Assembly: GCA_964293305.1 (NCBI GenBank)
Contig: CAXYYO010000011.1
Location: forward strand, 24,894 to 88,893
Direction: 5' to 3'
From: CALAGJ01 sp964293305
GTDB lineage: Bacteria > Bacteroidota > Bacteroidia > Chitinophagales > Chitinophagaceae
DNA length: 64,000 bases
The stretch's first letter is position 1, and every line of letters begins with the position of its first letter. Under the pieces are notes generated by a model, which saw nothing but the letters and a program-made list of their open reading frames with translations, did no database searches and was not told where the DNA came from. This document shows positions 33,435 through 42,987 of this stretch, piece after piece. Both the position numbers and the translations under genes were made by a program.

Positions 33435-36245
33435 CTATTTGATAGTATAAGCAAAACTGATGGAAACATTAGTGCCATATACTCTGCGTAATGCCAAGGC
33501 ATCAAGATCTGGAGAATAAGTTTTGGTGTTATCTAAGTCATGATAAAAGTTTGCGGGTCTGTTGAAAATATCAGAGATATTCAATTTTATTTCACCATTT
33601 CCCTGCATTAATTTCTTCGAAACTTGTAAGTCTAATAAAGGACGTGGTGCTTCCCAAATAGGAGGAAGCTGTTCATTACCCACGTACAATATTCTTCTTC
33701 CTACTACATTAAATAATGCTGTGGTATATAATCCGAGTTCTTCTACATCATATTGCAAACCTGCGTTTATCAAGTAAGGACTTTGACCCTGCATTGGTCT
33801 ATTCAATGTTTGTTCATCAAACTTTACTCTGTTATACATATATGATACGTTACCTTGTACTGTAAATCGTTTAAATGATGGCCACATATCTAATTTTTTT
33901 CTAAATTCTAACTCTGCACCATAAGTAGTAGCAGACGCTGCATTTAAGAAATTAAATGTACTGCTGCTACCTGCTCCACTTTGATTAAAGGCAACTTCGA
34001 TTGGGTTTTGAAAATATTTATAAAAAAGACCTACAGTAATCATTTCACCTGCACGTGGGTACCATTCATACCTCAAATCGACATTTGTAATTCTTGTACG
34101 CTTGATGGATGGATTTCCTATGATGGTGGCACCTACTTCAAAATCGTAGAATGCAAGGTTCGTAAGCTCTCTAAACTCCGGACGAACAACGGTTTGAGAT
34201 AAGGCCAATCTCAAATTGGTTTGCTGATTCAATTTTGCAGTAGCATTTATGGCGGGTAAAAAATCACCTACTTTGCTATATGAGTATCGAGGGTCAGATG
34301 ACTGAGTGCTGCCTACCAACTGGTCATAATTTTCGTAACGGAGGCCCCATACTATACGCAGCCAATCAGTAAAATTGTTGTCCAATTGAATATATCCAGC
34401 ATTCATGATTGTATTTGCTAAATATCTGAAGTTGATGTCTGTATTCAAATCAAAATGAAACTGATTGGCATCTGTTCCAAAATTTTCTGGAGCAAAAATT
34501 TCATTTTCCGGAAGACTAAGTAATGATTTATTATCCTGTGGCAAATAAATACTGAAAGGTTTAGAATCAAACAAACGATCTTTTACCAATAGCGAATACC
34601 CTGCTTTTATGCTTTGCTTATTGTTTAGCCAATTGAAATTCTTTACAATGTCAGCACCTGCACTATAGTTGTATTCATTTAAGAATGAATAAAATACATT
34701 TCCTGATTTTTGTGATAAGGCTGGGCCTAGAAATGCATAATAAGGACTTCCCGCTGCGGTTATATCTTGATTGTATTGTAAGCGTTGTTGTCTAGGAATA
34801 TATTGGTCTAATATGGTAAAACTACCATACCAATTTAGCTGAAATTTTAAGTTTGGAATATTATGCTCCCCTTTTAATTGAGTATTAAAAAAAGTATTTG
34901 ACTTAAAACCTGTTTCCGTTGCTTTAATATTTTCACCATTGATAGGATCTCTTTCAAAATCTTTACCTGTACGCAATATGGTATAATCTGTAGCATTTAC
35001 GTTTATCAAATTTTTAAAACTAATCTTATTATAATTATTGAGTTTTAAAGAAAAATTAGCCAATGCTCCTGCTAATACATCTGTTGCATATTTGTTATTA
35101 AAATAATCAAAACTAGCATCAGGTTTACCGTCGTTGATATTAAAAAATCTGTTCTCAAATTCGAGATTTTTCACACTTCTATTGTAAGTGATGGCAGCTA
35201 TGCCACCTAAATCTTTGCCAAAAAGACGGGTACTGAACCCACCACTCATTTGTAAATTTTGGCCAAGGGCAGACGCTGCATTATTTTTTGATTGTGTATT
35301 CCAGCTATTACCCACAATACCTACACCCAAATTATTTTTATCTTGCTGTGATAGGTTTGCAAACGCTGTCTTAGTAGGAAAATCTGGGGATAGACCACGA
35401 AGGCCGTTATCATATCCTAAAAAATCTGTGGATGCACCTGGGTAGGTATAAAAATCTTTACCCAAAGTGTTGGTATTAATACTTGTGCCCAAAAGAATGG
35501 TGAAAAAATTACGTGTAGGCACATCTTTAGTATTTATCTGTACCAACCCACCTGCCCATTCTGCTGAGTATTCCGGTATAAAAGTTTTATTTACTATAAT
35601 ATTATCAACCATGGTGGCTGGAAAAATATCATAGGAAAATGTTTTGCGATCCGGCTCGGTGCTACTTAATAATATACCATTTAGCATTGCTTGATTATAA
35701 CGGTCTCCTAAGCCACGAATTACAAGATAACGGCCTTCCTGTATGGACAAACCGGTTACTCTTTTTAAGGCATCGGCAGTACTTTTATCTGGTGATCTCT
35801 TAATAGATTCTGCACTGATAACCTGCGCAACGGCATTGGTGTTTTTCTGGAAAGTTATCAATGCATTTGTGGTCTCTTTTTTTGCTGAAGATGATTTTAC
35901 AGTTACATCGGTTAAATTATTTCCTGCTTGTACAAGTACAATGTCCAATGTTTGTTCTTCGGTAGTCTTAATCTCTATTCCACTTATTTTCTTAGTGGCA
36001 AAACCTACATAACTTACTTCAAGTTCATAATTTGTACCTACAGGCAATTTTAGCGTATAGCGTCCTTCAATATCTGTAGTGGTGCCACGTTTGGTGGTTG
36101 CTTCCTTAACACTTACCCCGGCTAAAGGCTTATTATTATTGTCTAAAATTTTTCCGGTAAGAATACCGTTTGTTGATTGAGAAAAGGTAGATAAGGATAT
36201 AAATAGAAAACTAAAAATACCTATCATTTGTATTAATCTTAACAT
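33435..36245 (-). CDS. TonB-dependent outer-membrane receptor with CarboxypepD_reg domain
   Basis: A 936-residue receptor. Signal peptide (1-22), CarboxypepD_reg-like domain (about 27-112, GILTGKILDNNNKPLAGVSV), plug domain (about 125-235, RVTGLSIQEGRYLVIRGLGD, YNQAMLNG) and a 22-strand-type barrel to the end (VSISFAYTIK). It takes up a substrate across the outer membrane with TonB energy. It is followed by a beta-helix lipoprotein rather than a SusD, so it is not a standard SusC-type glycan importer. Possible cargo includes phosphate compounds or metal complexes, but nothing in the sequence decides this. Confidence 0.88.
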   Translation of the reverse strand: MLRLIQMIGIFSFLFISLSTFSQSTNGILTGKILDNNNKPLAGVSVKEATTKRGTTTDIEGRYTLKLPVGTNYELEVSYVGFATKKISGIEIKTTEEQTLDIVLVQAGNNLTDVTVKSSSAKKETTNALITFQKNTNAVAQVISAESIKRSPDKSTADALKRVTGLSIQEGRYLVIRGLGDRYNQAMLNGILLSSTEPDRKTFSYDIFPATMVDNIIVNKTFIPEYSAEWAGGLVQINTKDVPTRNFFTILLGTSINTNTLGKDFYTYPGASTDFLGYDNGLRGLSPDFPTKTAFANLSQQDKNNLGVGIVGNSWNTQSKNNAASALGQNLQMSGGFSTRLFGKDLGGIAAITYNRSVKNLEFENRFFNINDGKPDASFDYFNNKYATDVLAGALANFSLKLNNYNKISFKNLINVNATDYTILRTGKDFERDPINGENIKATETGFKSNTFFNTQLKGEHNIPNLKFQLNWYGSFTILDQYIPRQQRLQYNQDITAAGSPYYAFLGPALSQKSGNVFYSFLNEYNYSAGADIVKNFNWLNNKQSIKAGYSLLVKDRLFDSKPFSIYLPQDNKSLLSLPENEIFAPENFGTDANQFHFDLNTDINFRYLANTIMNAGYIQLDNNFTDWLRIVWGLRYENYDQLVGSTQSSDPRYSYSKVGDFLPAINATAKLNQQTNLRLALSQTVVRPEFRELTNLAFYDFEVGATIIGNPSIKRTRITNVDLRYEWYPRAGEMITVGLFYKYFQNPIEVAFNQSGAGSSSTFNFLNAASATTYGAELEFRKKLDMWPSFKRFTVQGNVSYMYNRVKFDEQTLNRPMQGQSPYLINAGLQYDVEELGLYTTALFNVVGRRILYVGNEQLPPIWEAPRPLLDLQVSKKLMQGNGEIKLNISDIFNRPANFYHDLDNTKTYSPDLDALALRRVYGTNVSISFAYTIK

Positions 36246-36485
36246 AGCATGTTATTTGGCCGCAAAGGTCAAATTCCATTGTTATCAAATTGTTAAGCAA
36301 TTGTTACCAAAACATTATAAAACGGTTTATTCACAATGTGAAGAAATTAAAATATGTGTTATGATAAGTGCCTGAAATGCATACCAACAAAGGGGATTCT
36401 CTTTAATGAATGCATTCAGACTTAAGCAGAAATGCATGATTTCTAATTCATCAAAAAATAAAGAAAAATTGGTTTTTTGATTAAA

Positions 36486-38426
36486 CTAAATTCTGCCAGC
36501 TACTATTTCATCTACCACCGAAGGATCTAGCAATGTGGTGATATCACCCAGATTTGTAATATCCTGTTCGGCAATCTTCCGCAATATGCGGCGCATTATT
36601 TTTCCACTTCTTGTTTTTGGTAGCCCGGTTACAAACTGTATTTTATCAGGTTTGGCAATGGGCCCTATAATTTTTGAAACGGTATGAGCAATATCCTGTT
36701 TGCCCAATCCTTCATTGCCATGATGCCCCGTGTAAATTACAAACGCATAAATGCCCTGACCTTTTATATCATGAGGGTATCCTACTACAGCACTTTCTAC
36801 AACTCCTGCATGCATGTTTATGGCATTTTCTACCTCTGCTGTGCCAATACGATGGCCACTTACATTTAGAACATCATCCACTCGGCCTGTAATTCTGTAA
36901 TTACCATTTATATCTCTCAAGGCACCATCACCCGTAAAATATAATTGCTCATAGGTAGCAAAATAATTTTGCTTGCACCGCTCATGATTGCCATATGTGG
37001 TACGTAGTATGCCAGGCCATGGTGCTTTAATACAAAGGTTGCCCCTTGTAATACCATCATCATCTGGAATCGTTATTTCTTCCCCTTTTTCATTCACCAA
37101 AATGGGTTGTACTCCGGGCATGGGTAAACTGGCCCATGAGGGTATGCCAGGAGTAACACCTGCCATATTTGAAATCATGATACCACCAGTTTCCGTTTGC
37201 CACCAAGTATCTACTATTGGGCAATTTTTTCTTCCTATATTTTCATCATACCAATGCCATGCTTCTTCATTGATAGGTTCTCCTACGGTGCCTAATGTGG
37301 TTAGTGAATTCAAGTTTTTATCCGTGAGTGGCTCTTTTCCAAAACACATTAAACTTCTGATGGCAGTGGGTGCTGTGTATAAAATATTTACTTTATGCTT
37401 CTGTACTATTTCCCAAAATCTTCCTGCATCCGGCCAAGTAGGAATTCCTTCAAACATCATTGTGGTGGCACCTGCACAAAGAGGGCCATACAAGATATAA
37501 CTATGCCCGGTAATCCAACCAATATCTGCTGTGCAGAAATGTACTGAACCCGGCTTATACTGAAATACGTTTACGAAAGTATAAGTAGCCCACACCATGT
37601 ATCCTGCACAGGTATGTACTACACCTTTTGGCTTACCGGTAGAGCCACTGGTATATAAAATAAATAGTGGGTCCTCGGCATCCATTGTGGCTGCTATGAG
37701 TGCACCGGCATTAGAATCTGCATTTAGCATTTCTTCTGCATGTTCCATTTCGTCTTCCCACCAAATGTCTCTCCCTTTTATCATACTAACAGGAGTACGG
37801 GTACGGGTGTACACTATTACCTTGCTCACTGTTTTATTTCCTATTAAGGCAGTGTCAATGGTGTCTTTAAGAGGAATAATTTTATTACCTCTGTAAGCTC
37901 CATCGCATGTTATAATACAGGTAGCGGCTGCATCTTCAAGCCTATCAGCAATACTCTGTGCGCTAAAGCCGCCAAATATTACGGAATGAATAGCCCCAAT
38001 ACGTGCACAGCCTAAAATGGCATAAGCCAGTTCCGGCACCATCCCCATATAAATACATACACGGTCACCTTTTTTTACCCCATTATTTAATAGCATTTGA
38101 GCTACCTGGCAAACCCTCAAGTGAAGCCTTCTATATGTTACTGTACGCACCCTTTCACTAGGATCATTCGATTCCCATATAATGGCAGGTTCATCAGCTT
38201 TATCATGTAAATGTCTGTCAATACAATTTTCTGTAATATTCAGTTTGGCATCCTTAAACCATTCTACTTTTGGATCTGTAAAATTCCAATCTAACACTTT
38301 GGACCAAGGTGCTTTCCAATGAAATGATTCAGCAACTTTAGCCCAAAATTGCTCCGGGTTTTCAATGCTATCTTGATAATCTTTTTTGTATGCCTCAAGA
38401 GATGTTATCTGAAATGGATAGGCCAT
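36486..38426 (-). CDS. acs: Acetyl-CoA synthetase
   Basis: A 646-residue adenylate-forming enzyme that makes acetyl-CoA from acetate, ATP and CoA. Landmarks are the N-terminal FHWKAPWSKVLDWNF, the P-loop-like YTSGSTGKPKGVVH, DTWWQTETGG, YFTGDGALRD with ITGRVDDVLNVSGHR, and TRSGKIMRRILRK, whose lysine is the usual acetylation-controlled residue. The length fits the family. It is transcribed away from the OmpA-like gene; the TonB receptor gene lies upstream of its own 240-bp gap on the same strand. Confidence 0.96.
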   Translation of the reverse strand: MAYPFQITSLEAYKKDYQDSIENPEQFWAKVAESFHWKAPWSKVLDWNFTDPKVEWFKDAKLNITENCIDRHLHDKADEPAIIWESNDPSERVRTVTYRRLHLRVCQVAQMLLNNGVKKGDRVCIYMGMVPELAYAILGCARIGAIHSVIFGGFSAQSIADRLEDAAATCIITCDGAYRGNKIIPLKDTIDTALIGNKTVSKVIVYTRTRTPVSMIKGRDIWWEDEMEHAEEMLNADSNAGALIAATMDAEDPLFILYTSGSTGKPKGVVHTCAGYMVWATYTFVNVFQYKPGSVHFCTADIGWITGHSYILYGPLCAGATTMMFEGIPTWPDAGRFWEIVQKHKVNILYTAPTAIRSLMCFGKEPLTDKNLNSLTTLGTVGEPINEEAWHWYDENIGRKNCPIVDTWWQTETGGIMISNMAGVTPGIPSWASLPMPGVQPILVNEKGEEITIPDDDGITRGNLCIKAPWPGILRTTYGNHERCKQNYFATYEQLYFTGDGALRDINGNYRITGRVDDVLNVSGHRIGTAEVENAINMHAGVVESAVVGYPHDIKGQGIYAFVIYTGHHGNEGLGKQDIAHTVSKIIGPIAKPDKIQFVTGLPKTRSGKIMRRILRKIAEQDITNLGDITTLLDPSVVDEIVAGRI

Positions 38427-38629
38427 TTTTTTTTGGGTAAATGTAAGTGGGATATGTAGATATTTTAAAAGACTTATTATTGATTTTTGCTAAACCGAAT
38501 TTCTATTTCGCATTCAGTCGAAAATTGTGTGCAATTGTATCATGCAATCATGAAACTTGAATAATTGCCTTAAATCAAAATATAGTTCTATTTTTACTTT
38601 TCCTTAATTATAAAAGCAGATTAAATAAT

Positions 38630-39664
38630 ATGAATAGAATAGTAATTTTTTTTTTGCTATGCGCAATGAATACATATTCTCAAACAATTGATCCATCCTA
38701 TGTATCCTTTGATTTTCAGCCAGGTGAAAAAACTTTATTTGAGGATAAGTTTCTATATACAGCTAACGAAAAAATTACCGACCATTGGGATTTTATGGAT
38801 GGTGGTGGTGCAGCATCACTAAAAATAGTAGATAGTGAGTTTGTAATGAGTTTTGATGCTTACTATACTAGGCTTAAGCCAAAAATATTTGGCAACAAAA
38901 CTTTGCCAGATGATTTTACAATTGAATATGATGCCTGGTTGGATGAAGCATATGATAGTAACCCCAGTGTATATATTACTTTTGAATTGGCTGATGGTAC
39001 TAGGCTACCCATTGTTACACCAAGTCGGGATGGACTTAGAGTAATATTACCCAATAACGAAGTCATAAGTAAAGAAAATCCTGCTGAATATTATTCCTCA
39101 AAATTTTTAAACAGATGGGTACACTTTTCCATCTCAGTTTATAAAAACAAAATGAAAGTATATCTCGATCAAAACTTGATGATTGAAATCGAAGATATTT
39201 TAAAAAAGCCTGAGTTTTTAATAGTTAATGGAGATAAAATGGGTGAAGCCAGTAATGGCGAAACGCCTATTTATCTTAAGAACTTCAGGTTAGCAACAGG
39301 TTTTCCAATAAGCATTTTTGAAAATGGAAAATTCATAACTAGGAATATAAAATTTGATGTCAATAAATCAATACTAAAACCTGAAAGTATATCCACAATT
39401 AATCAGATAAAAGCTTATCTGGATAAGCACATTAGTGTAAAGATGGAAATAAATGGACACACGGATAGTGACGGGACAGATGAAGCAAATATGCTATTGT
39501 CCCAGCAAAGGGCAGATGCTGTCAAGAATCAGTTAGTCAGCATGGGAATTGTTGCTACAAGGCTTATTGCAAAAGGCTTTGGCGAAACAGAGCCTTTAGA
39601 TAATGCCACCATTATAGAAGCAAAATCAAATAATAGAAGGGTTGAATTTCTACTTATAAAATAA
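38630..39664 (+). CDS. OmpA-family protein with N-terminal LamG-like domain
   Basis: A 344-residue protein. Signal peptide (to about 18, NTYSQ), a jelly-roll/LamG-like region (about 25-220, TLPDDFTIEYDAWLDE, WVHFSISVYKNKMKVYLDQN) and a C-terminal OmpA peptidoglycan-binding domain (about 235-344, IKFDVNKSILKPES, EINGHTDSDG, ANMLLSQQRADAVKNQL, KSNNRRVEFLLI). It is probably a lipid-free outer-membrane or periplasmic anchor protein touching the cell wall. It is convergent with the PPC-repeat gene. Confidence 0.88.
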   Translation: MNRIVIFFLLCAMNTYSQTIDPSYVSFDFQPGEKTLFEDKFLYTANEKITDHWDFMDGGGAASLKIVDSEFVMSFDAYYTRLKPKIFGNKTLPDDFTIEYDAWLDEAYDSNPSVYITFELADGTRLPIVTPSRDGLRVILPNNEVISKENPAEYYSSKFLNRWVHFSISVYKNKMKVYLDQNLMIEIEDILKKPEFLIVNGDKMGEASNGETPIYLKNFRLATGFPISIFENGKFITRNIKFDVNKSILKPESISTINQIKAYLDKHISVKMEINGHTDSDGTDEANMLLSQQRADAVKNQLVSMGIVATRLIAKGFGETEPLDNATIIEAKSNNRRVEFLLIK

Positions 39665-39854
39665 GGATACTATTAGAAGTATTCAATCCGGGCTTCACCG
39701 TTGAAATTTTATATAAAGTCAAATCCCTATATAAATTATATAATAGGTTTATATAGCCTGTTATATCTTCTGCAAAATATCAACCTCAAACCTCATCTAT
39801 TTTGCTTTCAACTTTTCATTGCAAAATCAAACTCAAAATCTGGGTTTAACAAAA

Positions 39855-39876
39855 ACGGCCCGCAAAAGCGGGCCGT
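39855..39876 (-). terminator. Terminator of the first PPC-repeat gene
   Basis: Stem ACGGCCCGC / GCGGGCCGT with an AAAA loop; on the minus strand it is followed by TTTTTG. The same hairpin ends the paralogous gene at 46359-46378, and the OmpA-like gene probably shares it from the other side. Confidence 0.85.
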
Positions 39877-39898
39877 ATCAATTAGCACTGTAACTATG

Positions 39899-42652
39899 CT
39901 ATCGTTGTACGATAACTTTTTCTGTAGCTATTATCATTCCATCTGCTCCCCGAAGCTGTAGTTGATAAATGCCTCTTGCTATATTATTGATGTAAATGCG
40001 TGTACTGCTGAGTTGCGTGGCATCTACTGTATTGGAAAGTACGATCCGTCCGTTTATGTCTGTGAGGCTCCAATTTATTTTACCGCTTAGACCACCATTG
40101 CATTGTATCGTAAAGTAATGAGTAGCAGGGTTAGGTGCTACCATCATCTTGCCTCCGGTTACTAATGCTGATTGATCTTGCGTGCCAATATTGGCAATAC
40201 TAAAAGCAGCTGCCGTAGTGAACTGATCAATTGTAGAGAAAGTACTCAATACATAATTTGCCAATGTATCTAAACCCACTCCAACAGCTACTCTCCATTG
40301 GTATGTTGTACCTGCCAATAGTCCAGTGATTCTTAAGCTGTCTTTATTGCCCAATACAATTTTTTGTGACCATGGTGTAGTACCCTGCTTGCGCCATTGT
40401 ACCACATATCCGTTAGCACAGTCTGACTTAACATATTTTACAGTAGCAGCTGTTTTTGTTATGTTTGTTTCTGTGGTAGTTGTGGTAGCCGGTGGTAATA
40501 AATTTTTGTTATTGCTTGTGCCAAATGCCGTGCCGGTAGCACCATCTCCAAAGGCTGTTGCATAGTATTTACCTGGAGGTAAATTACTAGCAGTAAACCC
40601 GATTGTATCATTGGAAGTATATGTATTATATAATGTTCCAAACCTATAAAGATTTACTTTATATGGAGGAGCACTGCCATTACCCTGCATCTGTAACTGA
40701 CCAGTGGTACATGATCCATTGATTGCATTTGTAATGGTAATGTTTGCCACATTTACTTGTGTGAATGTTGGATTAATGGTGTACGATGCAAACTCGGTAC
40801 TGTAAAAAGTATTCACTTTTATCCAGTAGTAGCCTTGTGTTAAACTGGAAAGGTTCATTGACCAAGATGCAGCTGTACTATATTGACTGGCTATTGGCCC
40901 ACTTGTAGTGTCCTTGTAAACATATATTCTAAGGTTATCTGTGCCGCCATTACTCTTGTGTGCTTCCTGAGTGATGTTTAATGTTAGCGTACCAGAGCCG
41001 GTATAATTTATTTTATGCCAATCCTCACTATCTTTCACTAAATTATAATAGAAGTTGGCATGGCCTGTAGATATAGCATTTGCAGGTAGGGTTTTACCTA
41101 AATATGCTGCATTATTTGGTTCCCCATCAATTGTATTTGTGTAAGGCGTTAATGTATTGCCCAAGGTATATGGTGCCCATTCCGTTGAGTAAAAAGTTTT
41201 TACCCTCACATAATAAGTGCCTTCGGATAATCCATCAACATTATAATTAGTTGATGAACTTGAATATGCAGAACCCAGTAAAGCGCTACCATTATTATCA
41301 TATAAATAAGCCCATACATTTTGCCCATTATGTGAGGTGATGGATATATTCAAATTTCCATCAGCATTTGTAGTTATTGCATACCAGTCCTCTCCGTCTT
41401 TTAAGAGGTTATAATAATAATTGGTATGGCCTGTCGTATTTCCATTTAATGAAAACATTTTTGCTTGTGACTTAGTGTCATTAACTTCAGTATCATTAGA
41501 TTGGGTAGGCTTAAATAAACTATCGTATATTGTATATGGAGCCCATTCTGTAGTATAAAATGTTTTTACCCTGATATAATATGTACCAGCAGCGAGCCCA
41601 TCCTTATTTACAACAACAGCAGTGCCGGAGGTAAATCCAGATCCTAATAATGTAGTACCATCATTATCATATAAATAAGCCCATACATTTTGACCATTGG
41701 CAGAAGACATTGTGAGTCTTAACCTTCCATCACCATTGGTAGTTACCTTATACCAGTCAGCACTATCCTTTTGGTTGTTATAGTAATAATTGCTATGGCC
41801 TGTTTTGCTATCGTTTAGTGGTAGAACATTTGCCTGTGCCTTATTGTCATTAACTTCATTATCATTAGCTTGTGTAGGCTTAAATAAACTATCGTATAAA
41901 GTATATGGAGCCCATTCTGTTGTATAAAATGTTTTTACCCTGATATAATATGTACCAGCAGCGAGTCCATCCTTATTTACAACAACAGCAGTGCCAGAGG
42001 TATATCCAGATTCTAATAATGTAGTACCATCATTATCATATAAATAAGCCCATACATTTTGACCATTGGCAGAAGACATTGTGAGTCTTAACCTTCCATC
42101 ACCATTGGTAGTTACCTTATACCAGTCAGCACTATCCTTTTGGTTGTTATAGTAATAATTGCTATGGCCTGTTTTGCTACCGTTTAGTGGTAGAACATTT
42201 GCCTGTGCCTTTGTGCCATTTGGTTCAACATCATTAACTTGCACTGGTTGAGCAAGTGCATTTGAAATAGTATATGTCGGTAGTTCACTTGCATAGTAAG
42301 CAAAAACCCGAATGTAATAGGTGCCAGCTGCCAAGCCATCTTTTGAAACAGTAGTTGTGCCTGAAGTAAAACCTTGACTAAGAAGAATGGCACCATCATT
42401 GTCATAAATCTGGCACCACATATTTAAGCCATTAGAGATAGTAATAGTTGCTTCCAATTTGCCATCGCCGGTAGTAGCAACACTCCACCAGTCCACATCT
42501 CCAGCCACACCTATTGTGCCGGTGTTGCTGGCATTTACAGACAGCACATTTGCACTGGCCCTGTCATTGTTTGGCTCGGATTCAGCAGCCTTCAAACTAA
42601 CTGCATAAAAAAAATACATACATAGAAGTGTAAGTAGTTTTACATGTTTCAT
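39899..42652 (-). CDS. Large T9SS surface protein with tandem PPC-type repeats
   Basis: A 917-residue protein. Signal peptide (to about 23, SLKA-A), then five to six PPC-like (pre-peptidase C-terminal) beta-sandwich repeats of about 123 residues, each opening with ExND/EPN and holding DWYKVTTNGDG, WAYLYDNDG and GTYYIRVKTFYTTEW. A fibronectin-like region follows (about 730-820, TNITKTAATVKY, GLLAGTTYQWRVAV), then a T9SS type A sorting domain (about 835-917, MMVAPNPATHYFTIQ to TEKVIVQR). No peptidase domain is present. Repeats 2 and 3 are almost identical at DNA level. It is probably a surface or secreted adhesin or binding protein; a paralogue lies at 46402. A two-component system gene pair is divergent. 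Confidence 0.8.
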   Translation of the reverse strand: MKHVKLLTLLCMYFFYAVSLKAAESEPNNDRASANVLSVNASNTGTIGVAGDVDWWSVATTGDGKLEATITISNGLNMWCQIYDNDGAILLSQGFTSGTTTVSKDGLAAGTYYIRVFAYYASELPTYTISNALAQPVQVNDVEPNGTKAQANVLPLNGSKTGHSNYYYNNQKDSADWYKVTTNGDGRLRLTMSSANGQNVWAYLYDNDGTTLLESGYTSGTAVVVNKDGLAAGTYYIRVKTFYTTEWAPYTLYDSLFKPTQANDNEVNDNKAQANVLPLNDSKTGHSNYYYNNQKDSADWYKVTTNGDGRLRLTMSSANGQNVWAYLYDNDGTTLLGSGFTSGTAVVVNKDGLAAGTYYIRVKTFYTTEWAPYTIYDSLFKPTQSNDTEVNDTKSQAKMFSLNGNTTGHTNYYYNLLKDGEDWYAITTNADGNLNISITSHNGQNVWAYLYDNNGSALLGSAYSSSSTNYNVDGLSEGTYYVRVKTFYSTEWAPYTLGNTLTPYTNTIDGEPNNAAYLGKTLPANAISTGHANFYYNLVKDSEDWHKINYTGSGTLTLNITQEAHKSNGGTDNLRIYVYKDTTSGPIASQYSTAASWSMNLSSLTQGYYWIKVNTFYSTEFASYTINPTFTQVNVANITITNAINGSCTTGQLQMQGNGSAPPYKVNLYRFGTLYNTYTSNDTIGFTASNLPPGKYYATAFGDGATGTAFGTSNNKNLLPPATTTTTETNITKTAATVKYVKSDCANGYVVQWRKQGTTPWSQKIVLGNKDSLRITGLLAGTTYQWRVAVGVGLDTLANYVLSTFSTIDQFTTAAAFSIANIGTQDQSALVTGGKMMVAPNPATHYFTIQCNGGLSGKINWSLTDINGRIVLSNTVDATQLSSTRIYINNIARGIYQLQLRGADGMIIATEKVIVQR
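41507..42244. repeat. Two nearly identical 369-bp tandem repeats inside the PPC gene
   Basis: The segment beginning near 41507 recurs 369 bp later (for example the ATCGTATA stretch at 41522 and 41891) with very few differences. Since 369 is a multiple of three (123 codons), copy number can change without breaking the frame. Confidence 0.85.
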
Positions 42653-42987
42653 AACTGTGATTTAAAATTTGATAATTAAAATACTAATTGTTTCGGCAAA
42701 ATTTCATTTTAAGTAGGTGGGAGAAAATACTCAATTTGTAGTAGGCACAAAGTGCAGGTAGGTTTGGGCTATTCATACAATGATGTGCATGAATGTTTAC
42801 AGTTTTCTTGCCGTGGTTCGACAGGTCAAGTGCTTGGGGGATTTATATAAAAGAAATAATAAATAGTTCTATTATCATATCAGCTCTTCCTGCTAAAAAT
42901 ACACTTAGATGTGTTTGCCCTGAGAGGTATTATTGTTGCATAATGTTTGTCTGTACAAAACCTTACATTTGATAAAAATAAATCCGT
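42653..42987. other. Divergent intergenic region of PPC gene and sensor kinase
   Basis: About 335 bases with no gene. It holds the promoter element of the kinase gene at 42964 and a small inverted repeat GCAC-AAA-GTGC near 42755. I found no LytTR-like repeat array here, in contrast to the region upstream of the paralogous PPC gene. Confidence 0.4.
42964..42971 (+). promoter_or_regulatory. -7 promoter element of the NarL-type sensor kinase
   Basis: TACATTTG is a full TAnnTTTG match 16 bp before the ATG. The nearest TTG elements lie at 14 or 25 bp, not at the preferred distance. Confidence 0.45.

Noticed and set aside
33435..36245. TonB receptor as the SusC of the glucan locus
   Set aside because: It lies 6 kb away on the other strand, has no SusD neighbour and is grouped with a beta-helix lipoprotein.
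36260..36310. Imperfect inverted repeats around AATTGTTAAGCAATT upstream of the TonB receptor
   Set aside because: Arms do not match fully and there is no consistent spacing to a promoter.
41507..42244. Tandem repeats as a CRISPR array or satellite
   Set aside because: The period is about 370 bp, in frame within a gene, and there are no short identical repeats with variable spacers.
42824..42832. GGTCAAGTG as another copy of the LytTR repeat upstream of the first PPC gene
   Set aside because: Only seven of nine bases match the reverse complement of TACTTGACA, and no partner sits 21 bp away on either side.
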